From: CAZBUH01 sp964495095
Lineage (GTDB): Bacteria > Bacillota > Clostridia > Oscillospirales > Oscillospiraceae
Direction of reading: 5' to 3'
Length of the DNA: 26,509 nucleotides
Assembly (NCBI GenBank): GCA_964495095.1
Contig: CAZBUH010000018.1
Coordinates: 1 to 26,509 of the forward strand
Position 1 is the first letter of the stretch, and each line of letters starts with the position of its first letter. Both the position numbers and the translations under genes were made by a program. Below, one piece after another: positions 7,290-15,544 of the stretch. The notes under the pieces are model-generated. The model worked only from the letters and a program-made list of their open reading frames with translations. It was not told where the DNA came from and did no database searches.

Positions 7290-8897
7290 TTAATACAAGT
7301 ATTTTTTATCCAGGGCGGCCGCACGGCCCATTGCGGCGAGATATTTGCCCAGGACCCGTCCGTGAGTCATGGCGCTCCCTATGAAATTGCCGCCGCAGGG
7401 CGTCGGGTAATACGTGCCGTAGCGCCCTCCCAGGCAGTTTCCCACCGCGTACAGGCCGTCTATTGGGTCCCCGCAGACGGAGAGCACGCAGAAATTATCG
7501 TCTGTCATAAGTCCCAGCGGCAGTCCGGACTCCTTTGCATTTTTGCGCTTTAACACCGAGCGGACGCCGTAATACGGCGGGCTGTCCACCGGCAGCAGCA
7601 CATCCGGGGACTTTCTGAAATCCGTATCCCTCCCGGCATAGCACATGCTGTTGTATCTCCTTACTGATTCCAGCATCTGCGCTTTCGCCGCGCCGCTGTA
7701 GCCCAAATAATCCGCCAGCTCCTCAAGAGTATCCGCGCCGTAGTAGATGTGCTTTTCCCGCTCCGAGGTGTTCAAATCCCTGACAAGATACCCCTCTTTT
7801 CCCGCGCCGGCCACGTGCCCCATATCCTCAATAAACTGCTCCAGGAACTCGGGCCTTCCAAAATCCGGGTTCCCGTGCTGGAGGCCAACCCGCTTTATCT
7901 GTTCCAGATAGTTTGAGTCCGTGACGCAGCACACGGGGCCGTCCGGCTGGCGGTCAATGGCGAACTGTACGGCGTAGGGGATTGACTCATCCATAAACCG
8001 CTTCCCATCCCGGTTTAGCGTCAGGAAAGGCACTGTCCCCAACCCGTTTTCCACATGAGTTAGCTGCGGCTTCAGATTGAGCACGGGCTCCGTATAGCCT
8101 CCGGCCCACAGCCCCAGCTCCAGGCCCGTGGGCGAAAAATTCCCGCTGCTGAGTACAACTGCGATACTGGCCCGTATCTCCGTGTAACCGCCGCCGGTTT
8201 CGCAGATGGCTCCCGTAACTTTTTCCCCGCTCTTTTTCAGGGCCACCGCTTTTGTGCCGAAGAGCCATTTTGCTCCCAGCTCGCGGGAGCGTCGAAGGGC
8301 CAGCATCTCGAATTCCGGCAGCCTGGAACGCTCGCCGACCTGATAATCCGAGCCCCGGAACTGGTATTTGAATTCCGGCCCTCCGCGCTCGGTCAGGACC
8401 GGCCCCCGGAATATCATTGTGGCGGCCCAGCTCCGATGGCCGCCATAGCGGACGGGATATTGGGGATTCCCCCAGGCCTGCTGGATATTGAACTGGTCAT
8501 CCTGAAACAGTGTGGAATCCCCGGGGACAAGGCTCATCATATTGTCTATCATTTCTCCGCTGTTTTCCACATACTTGGCTATCAAAACGGGGTTTGCAAG
8601 GTAGCCGCTGCACCGGTACAGCTCATCTATGATATCGTCCGTGTCATACGGCCCGAAGCCGTGCTCCAGATGGTATCTGGAATTGAACGCTCCTATCTGC
8701 TCCCCCAGCCAGCTCATTTTGTCCTCGGCCCTGCTCTCGACAACAACGACCCTCAATCCGTTCTCCGCCGCGGCCAGGGCGCACTGTGTTCCCGCATGGC
8801 CGCCGCCGATTATAACCACATCCGTCTCAAGCCGCCCCGTCACCTGCTCCTCCGCAATATCCGGCGGCTGCCTGACGTCATTTTTATCAAAAAACAT
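7290..8897 (-). CDS. FAD_binding_2 flavoprotein oxidoreductase (fumarate reductase / ketosteroid dehydrogenase-like)
   Basis: 535 residues. The FAD-binding Rossmann motif is VVIIGGGHAGTQCALAAAEN (Gly31-Gly36) after a 25-residue lead, and the FAD-closing C-terminal motif is DGLYAVGNCLGGRYG...GGNFIGSAMTHGRVLGKY, which is diagnostic of the FAD_binding_2 family (fumarate and urocanate reductases, 3-ketosteroid dehydrogenases). No signal peptide, FMN-binding or haem domain, so a cytoplasmic soluble enzyme whose electron partner must be separate. ATG 8895-8897 follows GGGGAGGGG. It lies 21 bases after the OYE-type flavoprotein gene and 12 bases before a hotdog gene. Family enzymes reduce or form C=C bonds next to carbonyls; a role in saturating an aromatic or enone aglycone is inferred. 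Could also be a dehydrogenase running the opposite way. Confidence 0.82.
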   Translation of the reverse strand: MFFDKNDVRQPPDIAEEQVTGRLETDVVIIGGGHAGTQCALAAAENGLRVVVVESRAEDKMSWLGEQIGAFNSRYHLEHGFGPYDTDDIIDELYRCSGYLANPVLIAKYVENSGEMIDNMMSLVPGDSTLFQDDQFNIQQAWGNPQYPVRYGGHRSWAATMIFRGPVLTERGGPEFKYQFRGSDYQVGERSRLPEFEMLALRRSRELGAKWLFGTKAVALKKSGEKVTGAICETGGGYTEIRASIAVVLSSGNFSPTGLELGLWAGGYTEPVLNLKPQLTHVENGLGTVPFLTLNRDGKRFMDESIPYAVQFAIDRQPDGPVCCVTDSNYLEQIKRVGLQHGNPDFGRPEFLEQFIEDMGHVAGAGKEGYLVRDLNTSEREKHIYYGADTLEELADYLGYSGAAKAQMLESVRRYNSMCYAGRDTDFRKSPDVLLPVDSPPYYGVRSVLKRKNAKESGLPLGLMTDDNFCVLSVCGDPIDGLYAVGNCLGGRYGTYYPTPCGGNFIGSAMTHGRVLGKYLAAMGRAAALDKKYLY

Positions 8898-8918
8898 TGG
8901 CTCTCCCCTCCCCGCGAA

Positions 8919-10847
8919 TCAAAGGTCATTTGCGGCATAGTACGCGCTGTGCACGGCGTTTCGGACATTTGCCGGCTGAATGCAGTCTCCCACCGGTATT
9001 ACATCCGCCGCGCAGTCAAGCATGGCGAAATATGTTTCGCGGCTGTTTTTCATACCCGCCGCCAGCACGACGGTGTCGGCCTCAATAAAAGCCTCTCCGC
9101 CGCCGCTTATTACTGTGACGCCCTTTTCGCAGATGCCGCTGCATTTTGCGCCTGTCATAATTTTTACGCCGTCCAGCCTGTTGTCTATGGCCTCCCCTAT
9201 GGGCCCGTTGGCGTCTTTGTGTATGGCATCGCCCATTTCAATCAACGTGACGCCGCAGCCGAGCCCGCGGAGATACAGCGCCGTCTCACATCCCACCATA
9301 TTCCCGCCGACTACCGCCGCGCGTTTCCCAATTCGCTCCGGCGAGGCATACGCCTCCGGTGCGGTTATAACATTATCGCCGCTCACTCCCGGGATATCGG
9401 GAATCGCAGGCGTGGAGCCACTGGCGACAAGTACGGCGTCGGCAGCCTCAGCACTGACAATTTCGGGCGTTGCTTCCGTATTCAGGCGGACAGTGACGGC
9501 CCTTTTTTCCACCTGACGTATAAGGTAATCCCTGTAGCCGCGCAGCAGATATTTATTCGGGTCGTTTTCAGCAATTTTCAGCAGGCCGCCCAAGGCGCCG
9601 CTTTTTTCATATAATATTACGTTGTGCCCCCTGTCCGAAGCTGTTACGGCGGCCTCCAGCCCGGCGGGCCCGCCGCCGACTATCACCACTTTTTTGCTCC
9701 TGTCCGGCGGCTTTATTGCCGGCAGCCTGTGCTCCCGCCCGGAATTCGGATTTACCGAGCACAGCACCGTGTGGTCTGCGTGCATATTGGAAAGGCAGTT
9801 CATGCAGCCAATGCAGGGGACTATATCCCCGGTTTTCCCGTGCCTCGCCTTTTCCGGGAAGAACGGATCGGCTATAAGGCTCCGCCCCATGGCAACAAAG
9901 TCCGCAATTCCGTCCGCTATGACCCTTTCCGCCAGCTCCGGCTCTGAGATGGCCCCCACAACGGCGATGGGCACGGTAACGCCGCTGTCCTTAAGCGCTT
10001 TTGCATAGGGCAGATTTATACCGCGGGGCATGAAATAGGGCGGTATCGTCCGCTCCTTTGAATCCGGCCCCATGCCGGTGGACAGGTGCAGTATATCAAT
10101 CTTATTCCCGATGGCCTTTACAAATTGGAGATGCTCTTCATAATCCTCCGGGTGTTTTTCCGGGTCCACGCCGCCCATGCGGTATTCTATGAGGAAGTCC
10201 TCGCCCACGGCCTTTCGCACGGCATCTATCAGCATTATAGGAAAGCGCATACGGTTTTCAAGGCACCCTCCGAATTTATCACCGCGCCTGTTTGTGGCGG
10301 CGGACAGGAACTGCTCCGGCAGCCAGCCGTGGGCGGCGTGTATTGTGACCATATCAAAGCCCGACCTTTTCATGCGTGCGGCACAGTCGGCGTACTGCTT
10401 TATGGTATACAGTATCTTCTCCTCTGTCATCTCCGTGATATGCGCGCCGTCCTCCGCAATATAGCCCGACGGCCCGTAAAATTCCCCTCCGGGGTTTCCC
10501 TCCTTATAAAGCCCGCCATAATTGAGCTCAATGGAGACATGTGCCCCGTGGGAACGAATGGCTCTTGCAAACTCCGAGAGGGCGGCGCTCCCTCCCCGCC
10601 CCCGCAAATCAAAGTACAGCCCAAAGCCGTCCTCGTCCGGCTCATGGTAGTTTATCTCGGTATGCCCCACCGTCACAGCGGCGGCGCCTCCCGCCGCCTT
10701 TTCCGCGAACATGTCTATGGCATAGTCAAATATGTAATTATCGGGCGAAAATACCCACGCGCCTATGGGCGCGGACAATATCCTGTTTTTAAAGAGCTTA
10801 TTCCGTATAATCACAGGCGAAAAAAGATTAGGATAGCTTCGATTCAT
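8919..10847 (-). CDS. Old Yellow Enzyme-type NADH:flavin oxidoreductase with 4Fe-4S cluster
   Basis: 642 residues in the layout of 2,4-dienoyl-CoA reductase, enoate reductase and trimethylamine dehydrogenase: an FMN TIM barrel (about 1-340, with NRRGDKFGGCLENRMRF), a 4Fe-4S motif CIGCMNC plus CSVNP (Cys345, 348, 351, 363), an FAD Rossmann motif near 386-396 (VVIVGGGPAGLEAA) and a second NAD(P)-binding motif (AAVVGGNMVGCETA). The Cys spacing C-x2-C-x2-C is that of the trimethylamine dehydrogenase/enoate reductase branch. The active-site Tyr and His of E. coli FadH appear replaced (HGWLPEQFL, and no GWHEAR), so a fatty-acid dienoyl role is unlikely. ATG 10845-10847 has GAGGTCC upstream. Isoflavone (daidzein) reductases and bile acid BaiCD share this architecture; the substrate here is unknown. 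Confidence 0.88.
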   Translation of the reverse strand: MNRSYPNLFSPVIIRNKLFKNRILSAPIGAWVFSPDNYIFDYAIDMFAEKAAGGAAAVTVGHTEINYHEPDEDGFGLYFDLRGRGGSAALSEFARAIRSHGAHVSIELNYGGLYKEGNPGGEFYGPSGYIAEDGAHITEMTEEKILYTIKQYADCAARMKRSGFDMVTIHAAHGWLPEQFLSAATNRRGDKFGGCLENRMRFPIMLIDAVRKAVGEDFLIEYRMGGVDPEKHPEDYEEHLQFVKAIGNKIDILHLSTGMGPDSKERTIPPYFMPRGINLPYAKALKDSGVTVPIAVVGAISEPELAERVIADGIADFVAMGRSLIADPFFPEKARHGKTGDIVPCIGCMNCLSNMHADHTVLCSVNPNSGREHRLPAIKPPDRSKKVVIVGGGPAGLEAAVTASDRGHNVILYEKSGALGGLLKIAENDPNKYLLRGYRDYLIRQVEKRAVTVRLNTEATPEIVSAEAADAVLVASGSTPAIPDIPGVSGDNVITAPEAYASPERIGKRAAVVGGNMVGCETALYLRGLGCGVTLIEMGDAIHKDANGPIGEAIDNRLDGVKIMTGAKCSGICEKGVTVISGGGEAFIEADTVVLAAGMKNSRETYFAMLDCAADVIPVGDCIQPANVRNAVHSAYYAANDL

Positions 10848-10873
10848 TTCGGACCTCAATTCTCTTTTATTGC

Positions 10874-10905
10874 GATAAGAGGCGCCGGTCAGGACGCCTC
10901 TTATC
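10874..10905 (-). other. Stem-loop between solute-binding protein and flavoprotein genes
   Basis: An 11-base perfect inverted repeat (GATAAGAGGCG / CGCCTCTTATC) with a 10-base loop sits in the 95-base gap after the lipoprotein gene. On the minus (coding) strand it is followed by GCAATAAAAG rather than a T run, so it is not a typical intrinsic terminator. A hairpin at this place could protect the 3' end of the solute-binding protein message and lower downstream expression, as known for malE-type genes; this role is inferred. Confidence 0.6.
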
Positions 10906-10942
10906 TGCCTATTTAGCTATTGTTTTTAAAATCCAGACCGGC

Positions 10943-12631
10943 TCATGCGACGCCGTAGAAACGGTCCAGGGCGTTCTGTTCCAATTCAATGCAGCGGTCT
11001 ATGTTGAGTTCCTTTATCTGGTCTACAAATTTATCCCAATCCGCCATATCCTTATCGCCGACAACAAACGCGCCAACATTTTCCGAAACATATGTTGAGA
11101 TATCATCAAATATATTGCTCCATTCCGACGACTCGTCGGGGGTCATGGTAGCTCCGCTTGGCATATTGTAATCAGCGTCATTGTTATAGCTCCACGCCGT
11201 CAGGCAGGTCTGCTGCATTTCAGTGTAGGTAGTCAGCCTCGGATATGTGGAGTCGAGTCCCCAGCAGTCGCCGCCAAGGTACATGACTACGCCGGCCTCG
11301 GAGAAGCCTCCGAACTCTTCGCGCTCGTAGATATTGGCCTTATTGAGCACAGGCTCGCCGTCTATATAATCAAAGCTTTCGCCCTCAATGCCGTAGCGCT
11401 TGAAGAAGGAGCCCTCGTCGGAGTACAGGTAGTTCGCCCACTGTATAAGAAGCTCGGGATTGGAGCAGGTAGTGGTCAGATACAGCCCCTGGCCGGAAGG
11501 CACGTAGTCCGGCTTAAATGCGAAATGTGTCTGCTGTCCGTCCGTTTTAACGGGGTTGTAGAGACCGCCCCATACGCCGCCATCGGTGTTCATTTCAAAC
11601 ATCGGCAGCATATCCACCATGCCGTTCAGCACGCCGGTCCGCCCGTTGGACAGCAGCGCCATATCGGGCAGCATCGGCTCGGTATAAGCCATAAAGTCTG
11701 AATAGATAAGTCCCTCGGCGTACCAGTCATGGAGCATCTGGATATACTCGCGGTAGCCCTCCTCAATGGGGGAGTACTTTACAACGCCGTCTACCTGGAA
11801 GAACAGGAACAGACCTTCGGTTGGGCCATAGAAGGAATCCACATCATAACCGGCACTTAACATTCCTCCCACGTTGCAGACATCGCTGTTAATCCAGAGC
11901 GCCGCATCCGCGCCAAGCTCGGTTTTGAACGCGGTAAGGGCGTCGTGCAGCTGGGTATATGTCTTCGGAACCTCCATGTTGACCTGCTCAAGCCAGTCAT
12001 AACGTATGGTAAGTCCAAGCGAAGGCAGCTTGTCATAATCCCAGCACTGGTACATGGCCAGCATTTCCCCTGTGCTTTTGTATGTATTCAATTTATAGGT
12101 ATCATCGTTCTGGACAAGATTGTAATAATCCGGTGCATACTCCTCAAGGTAAGGCGCGAGATCCATAATTATTTCGTCACCATAAGCCGCCGAATCGCCG
12201 CCGGTGTAGAGAGATCCCACGTCAACAAGCGCGTCATAGCTTTCCCATTCTCCGCTTCCGACAAGTAACATAAATGCTTCATTCGAGTTGCCAGTCCCGT
12301 TCCACTCATACCAGTTTATATGGACGTTGGTGCGGTTTTCAAGCTCCTGCCACCACAGGGAGTCGTTGAATCCGTCATAGTAGGAGAAGCAGCGGAAGTT
12401 CTTTGTCCAGATATCAAATTCTGCCGTTTCTTCCACTAAAGGGAGGGTAACGCCGGTGGGCGCTTCAGGCTCATCTGTATCCGCCGTGGCGCCAGGGTCA
12501 TCAGGAGCTTCAGTGACCGCCGGAGCTTCAGTCTTTTCAGGCTCATCCGTAACAGCGGGGCTCGTAGTCCCGCAGGCCGCAAGTGACAATAAGAATGCGC
12601 AAATCAGTAAAAACGCCAGTACCTTTTTCAT
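10943..12631 (-). CDS. Extracellular solute-binding lipoprotein (LipO/YtcQ-like), orphan
   Basis: 562 residues. A type II signal peptide (MKKVLAFLLICAFLLSLAAC) carries the lipobox LAAC, giving a lipid-anchored mature protein starting at Cys20, followed by a Thr/Pro/Asp/Glu/Ala-rich spacer to about residue 68. The rest has the aromatic, acidic make-up of large class 1/LipO oligosaccharide- or glycan-binding proteins of Bacillota. Such proteins normally sit beside two LplB/YtcP-type permease genes; none occurs in this window, so it must use permeases encoded elsewhere or serve as a surface binder. ATG 12629-12631 is preceded by AAGGAGT. A 97-base gap to the upstream GH2 gene may carry its own promoter, but I see no clear one. 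Ligand unknown, possibly the glycoside cleaved by the GH2 enzyme. Confidence 0.87.
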   Translation of the reverse strand: MKKVLAFLLICAFLLSLAACGTTSPAVTDEPEKTEAPAVTEAPDDPGATADTDEPEAPTGVTLPLVEETAEFDIWTKNFRCFSYYDGFNDSLWWQELENRTNVHINWYEWNGTGNSNEAFMLLVGSGEWESYDALVDVGSLYTGGDSAAYGDEIIMDLAPYLEEYAPDYYNLVQNDDTYKLNTYKSTGEMLAMYQCWDYDKLPSLGLTIRYDWLEQVNMEVPKTYTQLHDALTAFKTELGADAALWINSDVCNVGGMLSAGYDVDSFYGPTEGLFLFFQVDGVVKYSPIEEGYREYIQMLHDWYAEGLIYSDFMAYTEPMLPDMALLSNGRTGVLNGMVDMLPMFEMNTDGGVWGGLYNPVKTDGQQTHFAFKPDYVPSGQGLYLTTTCSNPELLIQWANYLYSDEGSFFKRYGIEGESFDYIDGEPVLNKANIYEREEFGGFSEAGVVMYLGGDCWGLDSTYPRLTTYTEMQQTCLTAWSYNNDADYNMPSGATMTPDESSEWSNIFDDISTYVSENVGAFVVGDKDMADWDKFVDQIKELNIDRCIELEQNALDRFYGVA

Positions 12632-12728
12632 TTATGTACTCCTTTCTTGATCTGAAAACTTACATACGTTCTGAAAAACGCCGTCTATATTATTTACCAC
12701 CTCCAATCAAAGTGGATTTATCTTCCTC

Positions 12729-15503
12729 TCACATCTTCTCAACTGTCCAGCGTACAGGCCAGGCTATGGAGCTTACCCTGATAGAGTCTGAGACAAAACC
12801 CCATATATCGACCTCGTCTCCGGGAGCGAACACGGAGCAATCCACATGGAGCTCTGGGCGGAAATGCCCCGGCCACGGCGAATTTTCCTTCATGCGCTCA
12901 GATGCGGATTTGCCGCCGCCCAGCACAAACACCTGGCCTATGCCGTCAAAGCCCTCGAAAAGCAGCGTCAGCTTTCCGCCGGAAGCGTCGATGTCGGGCA
13001 CGACGGTTTTTGTGTGATATACCGACCATAGGACATCGCTTTCCGAATACCCGGCACCTGTAATCATTCCGAAAGGCGTCAGCTCCGGCTTCAGCCCGCT
13101 GAACGCGCCGGACATGCCGAGCAGATTGACTTTCTCCCATTTGTACGGGTCAGCTTCCTCCATGATTTTCTTAAAATCAGTTATATTGTCATATACCGGC
13201 GACAGCGTCCAGTTTGTCACAAAATAGCTGTTGGTCACGGGCACCGACGGCGCGGCCCCCGTGTCCGCCCGGTAAATGGCCAGCTCGCACGGCTCAAGGC
13301 CGTCGCTTTCACAGCGGATGACCAGCTTCCCGTCAACGGCAAGGGATCGCCAGAAGGTCTGGCATCGCCCGTTAAGGATGTCTATCTCAGGCGGCATCCA
13401 GCCGCCCGGGTTTCCCTGCTCCTTTACGTGTCTCCCGCCGGTGGTCCCGCCGCTGACATACTCCCCGGCGCCATTGCAGGCAAAGCGGAATACAGGCCCT
13501 GTCAGTCGGTCGCAGATGCGGCCCTTTTCGTCAACCGCATAGGCGTTTACAATAGCCAGGTCCCTGCCGTCAGCTTTAAGGGGGCTGCGGTTTATGAGCT
13601 CCAGACGTATGGAGACTGGCTTTCCGGGCATCTCGTACACAGCGCTTGCCCAGGGCTTCCCGTCCTTTGTAATCTCGGCATACAGATCCCCGGCCTCTAT
13701 ATCGGCCTCAAAAACCGGCTGTTCAAAAATATTGCTGCTGCTCTCCCCAATCAGCACACCGTTCTGCATAAGACGGACATGGTCCCCGTTATTGCAGACC
13801 ACGATATCGCGCTTTGCCGGCTCCGTATCGGGCATCTCAAATTCGCCGCCGTACCGGATGGAAATGAAGCCGTATGGATCGTCGGGCTTCAGTCCGGCCC
13901 TTGTGAGATGCCAGCCCTCATTGCGCCATCCCGACATGGAGAGTATGGGGTCTATCACATACGCGCCGACGCAGTATTCCCTTGTGATATGGTCCCATGC
14001 GGCGCAGGTGCCGTTGGCCCCCACGAAAGTAAACAGCGTCCCCTTCCGCGCCGTAAATCCGCCTGACTCGGAGCCGTAGATGGGCTTGCCGGGATTGCAG
14101 GCGTGAGTCGCCTCGTAATTTACTGACTGGTGATTGACGCCAAGCAGGTCGTGGTACTCATGGGCGCCCGGCGTCCGCTGGCCGAAGGAGCTGGCGCCGC
14201 TGACAGGGCGGGTGGGGTCGATATTCCGGATTGCCGCCTTCAGCTTGCGGAATATATTTTTGCCCTCCTCCTTGGTTATCAGGTCCTCCTCGTTGTACAC
14301 CGACCAGAACAGCACAGACGGGGAATTCCGGTCACGCTTTACCATGCGCAGCAGTTGGTCTATCGCCTCCTGAGAGGCATGGAAAATGCGGTTTTCGTCC
14401 ATAATTAGCTGGCCAGTTCGGTCCGCCCAGTAAGTGGTTGCGGGATGGTGGGCCTGGTGCATTGTGCGGAATCCGTTGGAGCCGCACTCCTTAAGGGCCT
14501 TAAGCTTATATTCCACCACCGAATCGCTGACGGCGGCGCCGAGGCCCACCCACGCGTCCTGGCTCATAAAGCCGAAGAGCTTTGTGTGCTTTCCGTTTAT
14601 GTACATGCCCTTTTCCGAATCAAACGTCACATGGCGGAAGCCGAAATCGGTGCTGTATTCGTCCACGGTCCGGCCGTCCCGCCGGATATATGTCTTTAAC
14701 GTCCATATCCGGCAGTCGTCGGGGGACCACAGCTCAGGATTGCTCACTACCGTATGCTGGATTACCTTCGTCACCTGCTGGGGCCTGAAAACAAGCTCGC
14801 TTTCCAGCGTATATTCCTCGGTTCCGTTTGGAGATACGAGCACGGAGGTCACAGTTCCCGTATGCTCCCCGTAAAAATTGCTGTACACCTCGGTCTCCAC
14901 GTCCACATCCCATATGCCGTCGCCGCGGAGGCTGCTTTTTACAAAGGTCCCCCAGGTATCCACCGAGAGATTATCTGTAATTATCAGATGTACGTCGCGG
15001 TATATCCCGCCGGGCTCATAATACCAGGCCTCATATTCGTGGCAGTCGCAGTGTACCGACACGACGTTCTGATCGTCCCCGAAGTGTGCGACCGGGGTGA
15101 TATCTATGACGAAGGGCACCGCGCCCGTGTCGCTGTGGAACATCTGCATGGAATTTACATAGACGTCGGACTTGACTCCCACGCCGTCGAACATAAGCAG
15201 TATCCGCTTATCCCTGTCAGAGGGCTCAAGCCTGAAATGCCGTCTGTACCAGGCGCTGCCTCTGTCCTTGGGATGTATCTGCTCCACCGGCGGATATTCC
15301 GTCTCTTCCATCGACACAAAGTCGTGGGGCAGCCTTATTTTCTCCCATTGCTTATCGTGATACTCCCGGCGGGCCGGACCGCGTCCATTTTCCGCGCGGG
15401 AGGAACGATAGACCTGATCCGGGACTCCGAATTTGGGCCACTCCATATCGGGCTCCCCAAAATAAAACAGCCATCCGTCATTCATAAACAGGTTTTTCCG
15501 CAT
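12729..15503 (-). CDS. Glycoside hydrolase family 2 enzyme (beta-galactosidase-like)
   Basis: 924 residues, cytoplasmic (no signal peptide). N-terminal sugar-binding jelly roll (about 1-200, WYRRHFRL, DGVGVKSDVYVN, NVVSVHCD), an Ig-like domain, a TIM barrel (about 310-600), and C-terminal beta domains. The acid/base is Glu405 in FWSVYNEE, in the place of the family's NE motif, and the nucleophile candidate is Glu479 in PIYGSESGG. ATG 15501-15503 is chosen for the GGGAGG nine bases upstream; an in-frame TTG at 15548 overlapping the preceding gene lacks a good site. GH2 covers beta-galactosidase, beta-glucuronidase, beta-mannosidase and others, and the motif spelling here does not settle which. 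The setting (galactose and rhamnose genes on both sides, flavoenzymes downstream) suggests an imported glycoside. Confidence 0.88.
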   Translation of the reverse strand: MRKNLFMNDGWLFYFGEPDMEWPKFGVPDQVYRSSRAENGRGPARREYHDKQWEKIRLPHDFVSMEETEYPPVEQIHPKDRGSAWYRRHFRLEPSDRDKRILLMFDGVGVKSDVYVNSMQMFHSDTGAVPFVIDITPVAHFGDDQNVVSVHCDCHEYEAWYYEPGGIYRDVHLIITDNLSVDTWGTFVKSSLRGDGIWDVDVETEVYSNFYGEHTGTVTSVLVSPNGTEEYTLESELVFRPQQVTKVIQHTVVSNPELWSPDDCRIWTLKTYIRRDGRTVDEYSTDFGFRHVTFDSEKGMYINGKHTKLFGFMSQDAWVGLGAAVSDSVVEYKLKALKECGSNGFRTMHQAHHPATTYWADRTGQLIMDENRIFHASQEAIDQLLRMVKRDRNSPSVLFWSVYNEEDLITKEEGKNIFRKLKAAIRNIDPTRPVSGASSFGQRTPGAHEYHDLLGVNHQSVNYEATHACNPGKPIYGSESGGFTARKGTLFTFVGANGTCAAWDHITREYCVGAYVIDPILSMSGWRNEGWHLTRAGLKPDDPYGFISIRYGGEFEMPDTEPAKRDIVVCNNGDHVRLMQNGVLIGESSSNIFEQPVFEADIEAGDLYAEITKDGKPWASAVYEMPGKPVSIRLELINRSPLKADGRDLAIVNAYAVDEKGRICDRLTGPVFRFACNGAGEYVSGGTTGGRHVKEQGNPGGWMPPEIDILNGRCQTFWRSLAVDGKLVIRCESDGLEPCELAIYRADTGAAPSVPVTNSYFVTNWTLSPVYDNITDFKKIMEEADPYKWEKVNLLGMSGAFSGLKPELTPFGMITGAGYSESDVLWSVYHTKTVVPDIDASGGKLTLLFEGFDGIGQVFVLGGGKSASERMKENSPWPGHFRPELHVDCSVFAPGDEVDIWGFVSDSIRVSSIAWPVRWTVEKM

Positions 15504-15544
15504 ATACACGCCTCCCTGTGGCTTTAAATTTCCTGAGTTTCCCG

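Noticed and set aside
8436..9614. Long plus-strand open frame of about 392 codons
   Set aside because: It lies antisense across two clearly recognisable flavoprotein genes with good ribosome binding sites; its translation is low-complexity and matches no family. High GC content makes antisense frames long here. The same applies to plus-strand frames at 917-1705, 6708-7553, 10086-10916, 14754-15527 and 19033-19965.
8919..10847. Fatty-acid 2,4-dienoyl-CoA reductase (fadH)
   Set aside because: The architecture fits, but the Tyr and His of the FadH active site are replaced and the Cys spacing is of the trimethylamine dehydrogenase/enoate reductase type; no other fatty-acid oxidation genes are nearby.
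10874..10905. Intrinsic terminator ending the operon after the solute-binding protein gene
   Set aside because: On the coding strand the hairpin is followed by GCAATAAAAG, with no T run; the downstream genes continue in the same direction.
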